From positions 1 to 57,662 of the IMG/VR virus record IMGVR_UViG_3300031364_000002: DNA of 57,662 bases; one strand, 5' to 3'. Made by a program: the position numbers and the translations under genes. The notes under the pieces are model-generated. The model was not told the origin of the DNA and did no database searches. It saw only the letters and a program-made list of their open reading frames with translations. How positions within the stretch are numbered: the first letter of the stretch is position 1; each line of letters opens with the position of its first letter. Of this stretch, positions 48,787 to 55,869 are shown piece by piece. Origin of the DNA: a virus.

Positions 48787-49990
48787 AAAATTAAATCTTT
48801 CTAATTTCCAAACTCACAAATGTACAGAAATAAGATTTCATCCAGGAATAAATGTTTTTAGGGGTACTTCTGATCATGGAAAATCTGCAATTATTAGGGC
48901 TATTCGATGGCTGTATGAGAATCGACCCTTGGGGGATGGGTTTGTCTGCAATCAAATTGGAGAGGATGAGGCTTGTGAAGTTCAGATTTTAATGGGTTCC
49001 GGAGAAAAAATTCGACGGCTAAAAAAGAAAGGGCAAAATGAGTACTTTCTGAACGACAAGGAATTTGAAGTTGCTGGCAGAGAAGTTCCTACTGAGATAG
49101 TAAAAGTATTAAATTACAGCGATGTAAATATTCAGCTTCAGTTTGATCCCCCATTTCTTGTACTTTCCCCTCCTGGGGAGGTGGCCAGGTTTTTTAACTC
49201 GGTGGTAAAAATTGATTATATAGATAGAGTTTTGTCTCTTGCAGCTTCAAAAAAACGAAAGAACAATGAGAATTTGAGAAATAAGACTGAGCTACTTGAG
49301 GAATTAAAAAAGAAAGAAGATAAATTTAATTGGATAAAGAAAGCAGAAGAAATTTACATCAGAACTACTAAATTAACAAAAGAGAAAGATTCTATCAAAA
49401 GCCAGTTAGAAAAAATCTTTTCTGGTATTCAGAATATTCAGTACGCTGTAAGGATAATAAATCAAAATCAGATCAAAATCGAAGCAGAAGACATTTTAAA
49501 ATCGATTGAGAAAAGAGTTGAGAAATTTGAAAAGTGTAAATCCATAATTTCTAGTGGAGAAAATCTTGTGTGCTCTTTTAATAACAAAGAATTAATAGTA
49601 AAAAATAGAAATAATGTAAATAAAGCTGAAAATTTATGGAAAGAATTGAAGGAAATAGAGACAACTAAAGAGAATACTGAATCAAAAATTACAAAAATTA
49701 GGTTTAATTTTACTAATTATGAAGGACTGATTAGAATATCTAATGAATACAAAACAGAAAAACTAATAGAATCAGAAAAAATTACAAAAAATTTGATTGT
49801 TTTTATTGAAAAAAAGAGTGTAATGATAAAGGTAATAGGAATTTTACAGAAATTTATAGACGAATTCTCTGATCTATCAGAAGAAATAAACATCTCTTCT
49901 GAAACAATTGAAAAATTAAGTAAAGAACTACCAAATATCTGCCCCACTTGTGGGCAGCCTTGGCCAAAATATAAAGGGGAGATCGTATGA
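48779..49990 (+). CDS. SbcC / Rad50-like ATPase, N-terminal half ending at the zinc hook
   Basis: The protein has 403 residues. The Walker A region is GTSDHGKS (29-36) after a typical SbcC start (KKLNLSNFQTHKCTEIRFHPG). A long coiled coil runs from about 165 to 380. The last residues carry a zinc-hook CPTC motif (Cys388, Cys391) and then stop: normal Rad50/SbcC proteins continue into a second coil and the C-terminal ATPase half. Here that half is a separate gene (51273-51881). It would pair with the SbcD-like nuclease at 49987. Confidence 0.8.
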   Translation: MIKKLNLSNFQTHKCTEIRFHPGINVFRGTSDHGKSAIIRAIRWLYENRPLGDGFVCNQIGEDEACEVQILMGSGEKIRRLKKKGQNEYFLNDKEFEVAGREVPTEIVKVLNYSDVNIQLQFDPPFLVLSPPGEVARFFNSVVKIDYIDRVLSLAASKKRKNNENLRNKTELLEELKKKEDKFNWIKKAEEIYIRTTKLTKEKDSIKSQLEKIFSGIQNIQYAVRIINQNQIKIEAEDILKSIEKRVEKFEKCKSIISSGENLVCSFNNKELIVKNRNNVNKAENLWKELKEIETTKENTESKITKIRFNFTNYEGLIRISNEYKTEKLIESEKITKNLIVFIEKKSVMIKVIGILQKFIDEFSDLSEEINISSETIEKLSKELPNICPTCGQPWPKYKGEIV

Positions 49991-50853
49991 AATTTATAGT
50001 TACTGCTGATTGGCACTTACGATCTGATTTGCCACGTTGTCGTAGAGATAAGAATTGGATAGAAACTCAAAAAAAGATTCTGGATTGGCTCTATAAAATC
50101 TACAAAGAATCAGAATCTACTTTGATTTATGTAGTGGGAGATGTTTTTCACACCTCCTCTGAGTGGGGAGTTCTATCATTAGTTTTAGCTGAAATATCTA
50201 AATTTGACAATATAATAATCATTCCCGGGAATCATGATTTGAAATATCATACCCAAATTAAGAACACCCCTTTTGAAATAGTCCAGTGGTGGAACAATGG
50301 AAAAATAAGATGGGGTTTTACTGAGCAGAATGAAGTTGAATTGTCTGATATAAACAACCTTATTATAGATCCTGTTCAGCTCATTCATACGCTTGTGTGG
50401 AAAAAAGAATCCGACAGACCTCATCCAGATGCCGGAGGGATTGTATCTGATGAACTTTTCAAAAGGTATCCAAAAGCAAAATGGATTCTTACTGGAGATA
50501 ATCATCAATCTTTTCACATAGAAAAAGAGGGGAGCCATATAATAAATCCCGGATGTCTTATCCGTCAAAAAGCTAATGAAATTGACTATGTCCCCTGTGT
50601 GTATTTAGTTGATACTGAAGCAGAAGCAGTAAAAAAAATACCAGTTCCTGATGATGAAAGTATTTTTGATGACACCTATCTGAAGGAGTCAAATGAGAGA
50701 GAGGAGCAAATTGCTGCTTTTGTATCCTCATTGAAAAACAATAGTAGTATATCTCTAAGTTTTAGAGATAATGTAGAAGATCATTTGAAAAAAGGGAACA
50801 TAGATCAGGGTACAAAAGACTTGATTATAGAAATAATGGAGGAATGTAAATGA
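49987..50853 (+). CDS. SbcD / Mre11-like nuclease
   Basis: The protein has 288 residues. The calcineurin-like phosphoesterase motifs are visible: TADWHLRSD (Asp8, His10), VVGDVFHTS, IPGNHDL and TGDNHQSF, then HIINPGCLIR. Mre11-type enzymes process DNA ends with Rad50-type ATPase. It overlaps the SbcC N-half gene by four bases, lies between the two halves of the split ATPase, and has a helical C-terminal extension. Confidence 0.85.
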   Translation: MKFIVTADWHLRSDLPRCRRDKNWIETQKKILDWLYKIYKESESTLIYVVGDVFHTSSEWGVLSLVLAEISKFDNIIIIPGNHDLKYHTQIKNTPFEIVQWWNNGKIRWGFTEQNEVELSDINNLIIDPVQLIHTLVWKKESDRPHPDAGGIVSDELFKRYPKAKWILTGDNHQSFHIEKEGSHIINPGCLIRQKANEIDYVPCVYLVDTEAEAVKKIPVPDDESIFDDTYLKESNEREEQIAAFVSSLKNNSSISLSFRDNVEDHLKKGNIDQGTKDLIIEIMEECK

Positions 50854-51098
50854 CTGCTAGAAGACTCGAAGAAATAAGAGACAAAATTGAAGAAGCCAAG
50901 GATAAAAAAGCCAAGGCTGAAGGGGCTTTGGAAAACCTCAAAAAGAGTATGAAAACAGAATTCGGAGTGGATTCTATTGATGAACTGAAAAAGCTTCTGG
51001 AAGAAAAAAAAGGGGAAGCAGAACGGCTTGAAGTTCGAATAGATAAATTATCTACCTCCCTGGAGGAGCTAATAGATTGGGATCGGGAAGATGACTAA
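50850..51098 (+). CDS. Small coiled-coil protein between the split SbcC halves
   Basis: An 82-residue, almost fully helical protein (DKIEEAKDKKAKAEGALENLKK...LKKLLEEKKGEAERLEVRIDKLSTSLEELID). It overlaps the SbcD-like stop. It could represent part of the second coil arm of the split Rad50-like protein or an adaptor. No other family is recognised. Confidence 0.55.
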   Translation: MTARRLEEIRDKIEEAKDKKAKAEGALENLKKSMKTEFGVDSIDELKKLLEEKKGEAERLEVRIDKLSTSLEELIDWDREDD

Positions 51099-51112
51099 AG
51101 GAGATAATAATT

Positions 51113-51286
51113 ATGAACGTAGAGATAAAAGATAAACCAAAAATTGTAGACAAAAAAGTCACCTGTAAGAATTGGAGAAAAATAAGAAAGCAAGCCCTAA
51201 AATCTTACAAAAAAGTGTGGAAAGTTATAGACAGAAAACGGCAACTACAGGCCCGTAATAGGAATTATTTCAATGGAGCTATCTAA
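51113..51286 (+). CDS. Small basic protein (57 aa)
   Basis: A 57-residue, strongly basic protein (KNWRKIRKQALKSYKKVWKVIDRKRQLQARNRN) with a good AAAGGAG site. It overlaps the start of the SbcC C-half gene by 14 bases. A nucleic-acid contact is likely from charge alone. No family recognised. Confidence 0.5.
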   Translation: MNVEIKDKPKIVDKKVTCKNWRKIRKQALKSYKKVWKVIDRKRQLQARNRNYFNGAI

Positions 51287-51881
51287 AGTTAAATCTAGAA
51301 TAGATGAAGCCAAAGGAGAAAAAAAGGTTCTTTTTAATTCCATAAAAAATACTGAGTTAATAATTCTAGAGACAAAAGAACGATCAAAAAGTATAGATAA
51401 AGCTCAAGCTTTTTTTCAAATGGTAGCTAAAGAGACTCAAGACAAACTCGTTTTTCACATTGAACATATTGTTCAAGAGGCCATAGAAGCATGTTGGCCA
51501 GACACTTATACTTTTAAGTGTGAATTTGAACCGGGTAGGGGGAAAATGGAAGCTAGGCTATTTTTGCTACAAGACGGAAAGGAAATTGATCCCCGGGATT
51601 CTGTGGGGGGAGGCCTGGTGAATATAACAGCTATTGCTTTGAGATTGGCTGCTTGGAGCATGGGAAAAACAGATAATGTTTTAATTATGGATGAACCGTT
51701 TACTGCTCTGAGTGTAGATTTGCAACCAATAGCTGCTGAGATAATTAGTCAAATAACAAAAGAATTAGGGGTACAAATAATTATGGTAACCCATAACACA
51801 TCAATGATTGAGAAAGCAGATCGAATATTTACAGTAACAAAAAATGAAAAAACAAGAATATCCAAAGTAAAGGAGGAATAG
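51273..51881 (+). CDS. SbcC / Rad50-like ATPase, C-terminal half
   Basis: The protein has 202 residues. A coiled segment (about 1-55) leads to the ABC signature loop (DSVGGGLVNITAIALRLA, about 107-124), Walker B with catalytic acid (NVLIMDEPFTALS, about 135-147) and the switch His (VTHNTSM). These are missing from the 403-residue N-half, so the pair should form one ATPase in trans. Four genes separate the two halves in reading order only by SbcD and two small ORFs. It would use ATP only with its partner. Confidence 0.8.
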   Translation: MELSKVKSRIDEAKGEKKVLFNSIKNTELIILETKERSKSIDKAQAFFQMVAKETQDKLVFHIEHIVQEAIEACWPDTYTFKCEFEPGRGKMEARLFLLQDGKEIDPRDSVGGGLVNITAIALRLAAWSMGKTDNVLIMDEPFTALSVDLQPIAAEIISQITKELGVQIIMVTHNTSMIEKADRIFTVTKNEKTRISKVKEE

Positions 51882-51884
51882 GAA

Positions 51885-52169
51885 ATGATACTCAAAAATG
51901 TAAGCTGCCCTTGTGGAAGGGGGTTTGATGAAAAAAATAAAAATGTATGGGTAAAAGAAGATGGATTTGATGAAGGAAAAGGAAAACGTCTTGTTTGTGT
52001 ATACTGTGGTCATGTATTTCATCAATTTTACGTTCCACAATATAAAAAAGGTCCTCACGAAGAATTTATAAGAAAACATCCAAAAGATCATCTCTCTAAG
52101 AAGCAAAGAAGAAAACAAAGAGAAAAACAGAAAGAAGACCTCAAAAAAGCTCTTATCTATTCAAAATAG
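51885..52169 (+). CDS. Small zinc-ribbon-like protein (94 aa)
   Basis: A protein of 94 residues with CPCGRGFDE near the start and CVYCGHVFHQFYV in the middle, which could form one zinc ribbon. The C-terminal 35 residues are highly basic (KKQRRKQREKQKEDLKKA). It probably binds nucleic acid. No specific family recognised. The start has AGGAGGAATAGGAA upstream. Confidence 0.55.
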   Translation: MILKNVSCPCGRGFDEKNKNVWVKEDGFDEGKGKRLVCVYCGHVFHQFYVPQYKKGPHEEFIRKHPKDHLSKKQRRKQREKQKEDLKKALIYSK

Positions 52170-52205
52170 TATAAGAGCCCCTATGCTTTCTATTAGGATG
52201 GTAAA

Positions 52206-52436
52206 ATGATAAAGAAAACAAAGAAGATAAGCCTAAATGAAGACATGCTAGAAGTATTTATTGCTTATTCAGACTCCAAAAGAATAACTCTCAGCCAGTT
52301 TGCTGAATCTGCCATGGCAGGAGAAATTAGGCGGCGATGTAAAGAAAAAAAGAAATGGATTAAAGCCTTGGAACTAGCTGAGGAAGCGGCTTTGGATTCT
52401 CTTGTAGATCGGCTAAAAGAGAGAAGAAAAATTTGA
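52206..52436 (+). CDS. Ribbon-helix-helix-like DNA-binding protein (76 aa)
   Basis: A protein of 76 residues: a basic strand (KKTKKISLNEDML) followed by two helices (EVFIAYSDSKRITLSQFAESAMAGEIRRR), an Arc/MetJ-like arrangement. It may be a transcription regulator of the neighbouring methyltransferase or of the phage. A further helix carries many charged residues. It overlaps the methyltransferase start (TTGA). Confidence 0.55.
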   Translation: MIKKTKKISLNEDMLEVFIAYSDSKRITLSQFAESAMAGEIRRRCKEKKKWIKALELAEEAALDSLVDRLKERRKI

Positions 52437-53128
52437 ATAATAAGATTAATGTTGTTCACTTGATTGATAATCTCCTATTTATGAAAAACTTGGAAACTAA
52501 TGCTTTCGATTTGGTTTTGGCAGATCCCTGGTATGGAATTGGTATGTTAAAAAATGATAATACTGGATTTGCCAAAAGGAGACACCATCAGATATTAGCC
52601 AAAGGAGTAGACGATAGTGCCTTTCAAGATAATATTCCTCCTGAAGAATTTTTTACCGAATTAAAAAGAGTATCAAAATATCAAATTATTTGGGGTGGGA
52701 ATTATTTTGGGGACTATCTTGGAAAATGTGTTGCTCCTATCATATGGGACAAGGGAACTGGAAAAAATTATTTTGCTGACGGGGAAATGGCTTGGACTTC
52801 CTTTCTGGATGGGTGCTTAAGAATATTTCATCATCAGTGGTGTGGTTTTTATAAAGAATCCGAACAGGGAGTAAAAACCATACACCCCTGTCAGAAACCA
52901 ATAGAATTGTATCATTGGATATTTAAAAAATTTAGTAAAAGATACCATATTAAATCTGTTTTTGATCCCGGAGTAGGGTCTGGTTCATCCCGAATTGCGG
53001 CTTATGACTATCAATTGGATTATACAGGTTGTGAAATAATTCCGTCAACGTGGAAAGCCCAGGAAGAGCGTTTTAAAACCTATATCAAAACAAATCCATT
53101 TAATCTTTCTTATCCAGATAAATTATAA
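52433..53128 (+). CDS. DNA methyltransferase (N6-adenine or N4-cytosine type)
   Basis: A protein of 231 residues. The catalytic motif is ADPWYGIG (about 34-41; DPPY-like). The later block FDPGVGSGSSRIAAYDYQLDYTGCEI (about 182-207) is the SAM-binding FxGxG site, so the catalytic motif comes first, as in beta-class enzymes. It probably protects phage DNA from restriction or marks it. The start is TTG 52433, overlapping the previous stop. No restriction partner is seen. Confidence 0.75.
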   Translation: MNNKINVVHLIDNLLFMKNLETNAFDLVLADPWYGIGMLKNDNTGFAKRRHHQILAKGVDDSAFQDNIPPEEFFTELKRVSKYQIIWGGNYFGDYLGKCVAPIIWDKGTGKNYFADGEMAWTSFLDGCLRIFHHQWCGFYKESEQGVKTIHPCQKPIELYHWIFKKFSKRYHIKSVFDPGVGSGSSRIAAYDYQLDYTGCEIIPSTWKAQEERFKTYIKTNPFNLSYPDKL

Positions 53129-53224
53129 TTTTTTTTAAAAATAGTCAAATATTCTCTTGCTTTTTATTTAGAGTAGGTATATAATACCTATATAAGGTTA
53201 AGGAAAAGGAGATTAGAGATGACA
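53124..53224 (+). promoter_or_regulatory. Promoter element B, copy 2
   Basis: Identical over 101 bases to the reverse complement of 27446-27546. On the plus strand it has TTGCTT (53157-53162), a 17-bp spacer, TATAAT (53180-53185), the dyad TAGGTA-N5-TACCTA (53174-53190) across the -10, an AAAGGAGATTAGAG ribosome site and the first codons of the ParB-like gene. It begins the second small-gene cassette. Confidence 0.9.
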
Positions 53225-53527
53225 ATAGCCCTAGTACATACGCAGTATGACAACAAACACCTTGACGAGGTAAAAAACCTAATGATGTCATTAGGCACGC
53301 CTATTATACATGCCGTATGGATGGAGTGCTATCAAATGTATGCAGCTCTCGACGGATGCCATAGGCTGAGAGCAGCTCAGATGCTTGGCATTACTCCTAT
53401 TATAGAGGAGGTAGAGTATAGCGATGACATGGCCTCTACCGTTACAGGATACGATGGCGACGATGATTATATGATCTCAGAGATTTGTGATGATTGTATC
53501 AAATCATCAATCCTATATTTCAAATAA
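53219..53527 (+). CDS. Short ParB-like (Srx/ParB fold) protein
   Basis: A protein of 102 residues whose core is DGCHRLRAAQMLGITPIIEEV (45-65), the ParB nuclease-like motif (GxxR region). Full-length ParB proteins are much longer; this holds only the catalytic-like core. Short ParB domains in phages may act as CTP-binding or DNA-modification factors. It is the first gene after promoter B2. It shares only its first two codons with the gene after promoter B1. Confidence 0.65.
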   Translation: MTIALVHTQYDNKHLDEVKNLMMSLGTPIIHAVWMECYQMYAALDGCHRLRAAQMLGITPIIEEVEYSDDMASTVTGYDGDDDYMISEICDDCIKSSILYFK

Positions 53528-53534
53528 GCCGAAA

Positions 53535-53583
53535 CGCCGGAGAGATCCGGCGGTAAACGACAATGTCGGGCACAAGTCCGACA
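53535..53583 (+). other. Two intergenic hairpins after the ParB-like gene
   Basis: CGCCGG (53535-53540) pairs with CCGGCG (53547-53552), and TGTCGG (53564-53569) with CCGACA (53578-53583). The first stem, with its preceding GCCGAAA, matches the hairpin at 27231-27246. No T-run follows. Both lie just before the AGGAGGAG ribosome site of the next gene. Confidence 0.65.
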
Positions 53584-53597
53584 GGAGGAGATTAGAG

Positions 53598-54338
53598 ATG
53601 GAACAAAAATTAATTTTTGTTGATGTTGTAAATGACTCAATTACTCTAAAATGTATGCCTGTTTTAGATCCTGATTTTACAACATTGGCCACCACGATCT
53701 GTTCGAAAGCCAAGACAACTTACAGCGTTTGTACTATGTTGTCTTGGCAATATAATATGGCGTGGTGGCAAAGCTTGTATAATAGAGTTTTCTATTTTGG
53801 GGGAGTTCCTGAAACGGAAAAAAATAAAGCTATTTTTACATCATTTTTTGAAACGCAATATTATCCTATAGATTTTTTAAATAGCGAAACACCCACTATT
53901 GTATCTCAATTTTTTAGGACTATGCAAGCGATTCAGTACGGCAATCTTGACCTGTATCAACAAAGATTAATCATGGTTAAAGTTGATGAGTCTTTACTGG
54001 ATGAACACCTGGTGATATCCTCGGTTGGATATCATGGAGAAGAAGTTATTTGTGAGGAAGACGATATATGCAAACCTGACGAGTTTGACGTATTTAATAC
54101 AAGATTGGAGGGGGTTTACTATACCTATGATAGATTCCCTTTTTCCCCTCAAATTAATTTAAAGGCTCCTGCTAATGGGGTTCTTAAATTTTGGAAAAGC
54201 ATAATCCTGAAGGAGTATAATAATTACTATGGCCATACGGCTACTATTCTTTTTGGGGATGGGTACAGCATATTAAATACATTTTTAAAAAAGAGGAGGA
54301 AAGAAATAAATTTTGAAGAATATAGCTTTGTAAAATGA
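53598..54338 (+). CDS. Hypothetical protein (246 aa)
   Basis: A protein of 246 residues. The ATG at 53598 is chosen because ACAGGAGGAGATTAGAG lies upstream; the frame is open earlier. It is acidic in the middle (ICEEDDICKPDEFDVFN) and rich in Tyr/Phe (LYNRVFYFGG, SFFETQYYPIDFL). No motif or membrane segment is recognised. It is the second gene after promoter B2, parallel to the 232-residue gene after B1, but the two do not look related. Confidence 0.55.
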   Translation: MEQKLIFVDVVNDSITLKCMPVLDPDFTTLATTICSKAKTTYSVCTMLSWQYNMAWWQSLYNRVFYFGGVPETEKNKAIFTSFFETQYYPIDFLNSETPTIVSQFFRTMQAIQYGNLDLYQQRLIMVKVDESLLDEHLVISSVGYHGEEVICEEDDICKPDEFDVFNTRLEGVYYTYDRFPFSPQINLKAPANGVLKFWKSIILKEYNNYYGHTATILFGDGYSILNTFLKKRRKEINFEEYSFVK

Positions 54339-54364
54339 GTAAAGATATTGACAATGTTTGGATA

Positions 54365-54376
54365 CCGCTTCGGCGG
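54365..54376 (+). other. UUCG-type hairpin in spacer
   Basis: CCGC (54365-54368) pairs with GCGG (54373-54376) across a TTCG loop, a very stable small hairpin. It is followed by GATGAGGCAGGCCAGGAGGAG, partly shared with spacers at 27186-27205 and 25866-25880 (minus strand). It belongs to the repeated spacer modules of the promoter-B cassettes. Confidence 0.6.
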
Positions 54377-54407
54377 CACTGATGAGGCAGGCCAGGAGGA
54401 GAAAAAA

Positions 54408-55079
54408 GTGAAAACAGAAATTCTTAGCATAGATGGAAACATTCTTTACTCCGGAAATTTTAAATCAGATAAAGAATGCCTAGAAGATGCCACCAAACAC
54501 CATATCAATCTTTATAGAGCAAATCTTTATAGAGCAGATCTTCAAGAAGCTTATCTTCAAGGAGCACTTCTACAGGATGCAGATCTTCGAGAAGCAAACC
54601 TACAGGATGCAGATCTTCAAAGAGCTTATCTTAAGAATGCAAATCTTCAAAATGCAAACCTTCAAAGAGCAAAGCTTCAGAACGCACATCTTCAAAATGC
54701 AAGTCTTCAGAATGTAGATTTCTATAGAGCTTATCTTCAAGAAGCTTATCTTCAAGGAGCACTTCTACAGGATGCAGATCTTCGGGATTCGAATTTTCGG
54801 GATTCAAATCTTCAGGAAGCAGATCTTCAAAGAGCAAATCTTCAGAATTCAAATCTTCAAAGAGCAGACCTTCAGGGAGCACTTCTTCAGGGAGCAAATA
54901 TTGATTTTTCAGTTTTGCCTCTTTGTTGCGGAAGTCAGTTCAAAGCAGACGAACGAATCTGCAAACAAATTCTTGCTCACGCAAAACGTATCATGGAGCT
55001 TTCCAAGGAGGGATCTACCGAGCTACACGAGCTGATGGCCGAATACATCAAAGGCTGGCACAGGGAGAGCGAATTTTAA
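54408..55079 (+). CDS. Pentapeptide-repeat protein
   Basis: A protein of 223 residues. GTG 54408 is chosen because AGGAGG lies seven bases upstream. After a short N-terminal domain (EILSIDGNILYSGNFKSDKECLEDAT) come about 27 repeats of A(N/D)LQ-type pentapeptides, forming a right-handed beta-helix. Some pentapeptide proteins mimic DNA and inhibit gyrase, so a host-takeover role is possible but unproven. A related shorter protein is coded at 55655. The gene contains an exact internal 52-bp duplication. Confidence 0.75.
   Translation: MKTEILSIDGNILYSGNFKSDKECLEDATKHHINLYRANLYRADLQEAYLQGALLQDADLREANLQDADLQRAYLKNANLQNANLQRAKLQNAHLQNASLQNVDFYRAYLQEAYLQGALLQDADLRDSNFRDSNLQEADLQRANLQNSNLQRADLQGALLQGANIDFSVLPLCCGSQFKADERICKQILAHAKRIMELSKEGSTELHELMAEYIKGWHRESEF
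54538..54589 (+). repeat. Internal 52-bp direct repeat in pentapeptide gene
   Basis: These 52 bases are repeated exactly at 54733-54784, 195 bp (13 pentapeptide units) downstream. The distance is a multiple of 15, so the frame and repeat register are kept. It suggests a recent internal duplication. Recombination between copies could delete or add 13 repeats. Confidence 0.75.
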
Positions 55080-55114
55080 AATTAGCTGTCAATAAAACTA
55101 GCAGAGGAGGAATC

Positions 55115-55306
55115 GTGACGGATACAGAACGACTTGATAAATTAGAATCGCTTTTGCAGGAATCGACGCATGATGGTATATCGATAATGACAATTGACTC
55201 CGGAGGGATATTTTTAATGAACAGAATATCTGATGAGTTTAAGAACCTTCGTTTTGGTAAAAACCTGCGCGGCGCTATCGATAATTTTGTGAGCAAGGGG
55301 GAATAA
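55115..55306 (+). CDS. Hypothetical protein (63 aa)
   Basis: A protein of 63 residues starting at GTG 55115, with GAGGAGG upstream. It begins MTDTERLDKLESLLQESTHDG, is acidic at first and then basic at the end. It may be helical and dimeric. No family recognised. It follows the pentapeptide gene directly. Confidence 0.5.
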   Translation: MTDTERLDKLESLLQESTHDGISIMTIDSGGIFLMNRISDEFKNLRFGKNLRGAIDNFVSKGE

Positions 55307-55465
55307 ATGGATAACCGATACGACCTTATTTTCGGTAAATTCGGTCAATATTTTTACGACAACAAAACAGAAGAAAATTTAATCCTGGAGGATGTGGTAA
55401 ATTTATTGAATGACGGAGAAAAGAAAAGAATTGAATCTAAAGCGCAAAAAAAGGAGCCTATATGA
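55307..55465 (+). CDS. Hypothetical small protein (52 aa)
   Basis: A 52-residue charged protein (DNRYDLIFGKFGQYFYDNKTEENL...) ending in KAQKKEPI. The start directly follows the previous stop; AAGGGGG lies upstream. The stop overlaps the next ATG (ATGA). No family is recognised. Confidence 0.5.
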   Translation: MDNRYDLIFGKFGQYFYDNKTEENLILEDVVNLLNDGEKKRIESKAQKKEPI

Positions 55466-55638
55466 CTTCTGAGGAATTATTTGATTTGGAAATTGGCAAT
55501 GGATTAGGTTGCGGTGATGTTTATTTTACAAGAGTGCCTGGTGGGTGGGTGGTTTACCGTTGGGACATGCTAAATGATGACGCAAAAGATGTTGGAACAT
55601 ATATTCCAGAACCAGGAACAAATGCCGAAAGGTCATAA
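55462..55638 (+). CDS. Hypothetical small protein (58 aa)
   Basis: A 58-residue protein, acidic start (TSEELFDLEIGNGLGCGDVYF), a Trp/Val-rich centre and a short tail. AAGGAG lies upstream of the ATG. It looks like a small alpha/beta domain. No family recognised. Confidence 0.5.
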   Translation: MTSEELFDLEIGNGLGCGDVYFTRVPGGWVVYRWDMLNDDAKDVGTYIPEPGTNAERS

Positions 55639-55654
55639 GAGGAGGTTTGCAATA

Positions 55655-55864
55655 ATGATAAAAATTTGTAACATAAGCGGAAGAATTCTCTACTCTGGAG
55701 ATTTTGAATCAGATAAGGCATGTCTGGAGGATGCAGTCAAAAACAATGTTGATCTTTATGGAGTTAATCTTTATAAGGCTGATCTTCGGGGAGCAGATCT
55801 TCGGGGAGCAAAAGGAGTTTTTTTGAATGAAGAGAGAAATTCACAACATAAGGGGAAGGGGTAA
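55655..55864 (+). CDS. Short pentapeptide-repeat paralogue (69 aa)
   Basis: A 69-residue protein whose N-terminal 35 residues (KICNISGRILYSGDFESDKACLEDAV) clearly match the start of the 54408 product (EILSIDGNILYSGNFKSDKECLEDAT), followed by only a few repeats (ADLRGADLRGA) and an unrelated tail. It may be a truncated paralogue or an N-terminal-domain partner of the long protein. GAGGAGG precedes the ATG. Confidence 0.65.
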   Translation: MIKICNISGRILYSGDFESDKACLEDAVKNNVDLYGVNLYKADLRGADLRGAKGVFLNEERNSQHKGKG

Positions 55865-55869
55865 AAAAA

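Noticed and set aside
54631-54897. Minus-strand ORF with Leu/Glu/Asp repeats
   Set aside because: It mirrors the pentapeptide repeat of the plus-strand gene; it has no start site or operon context.
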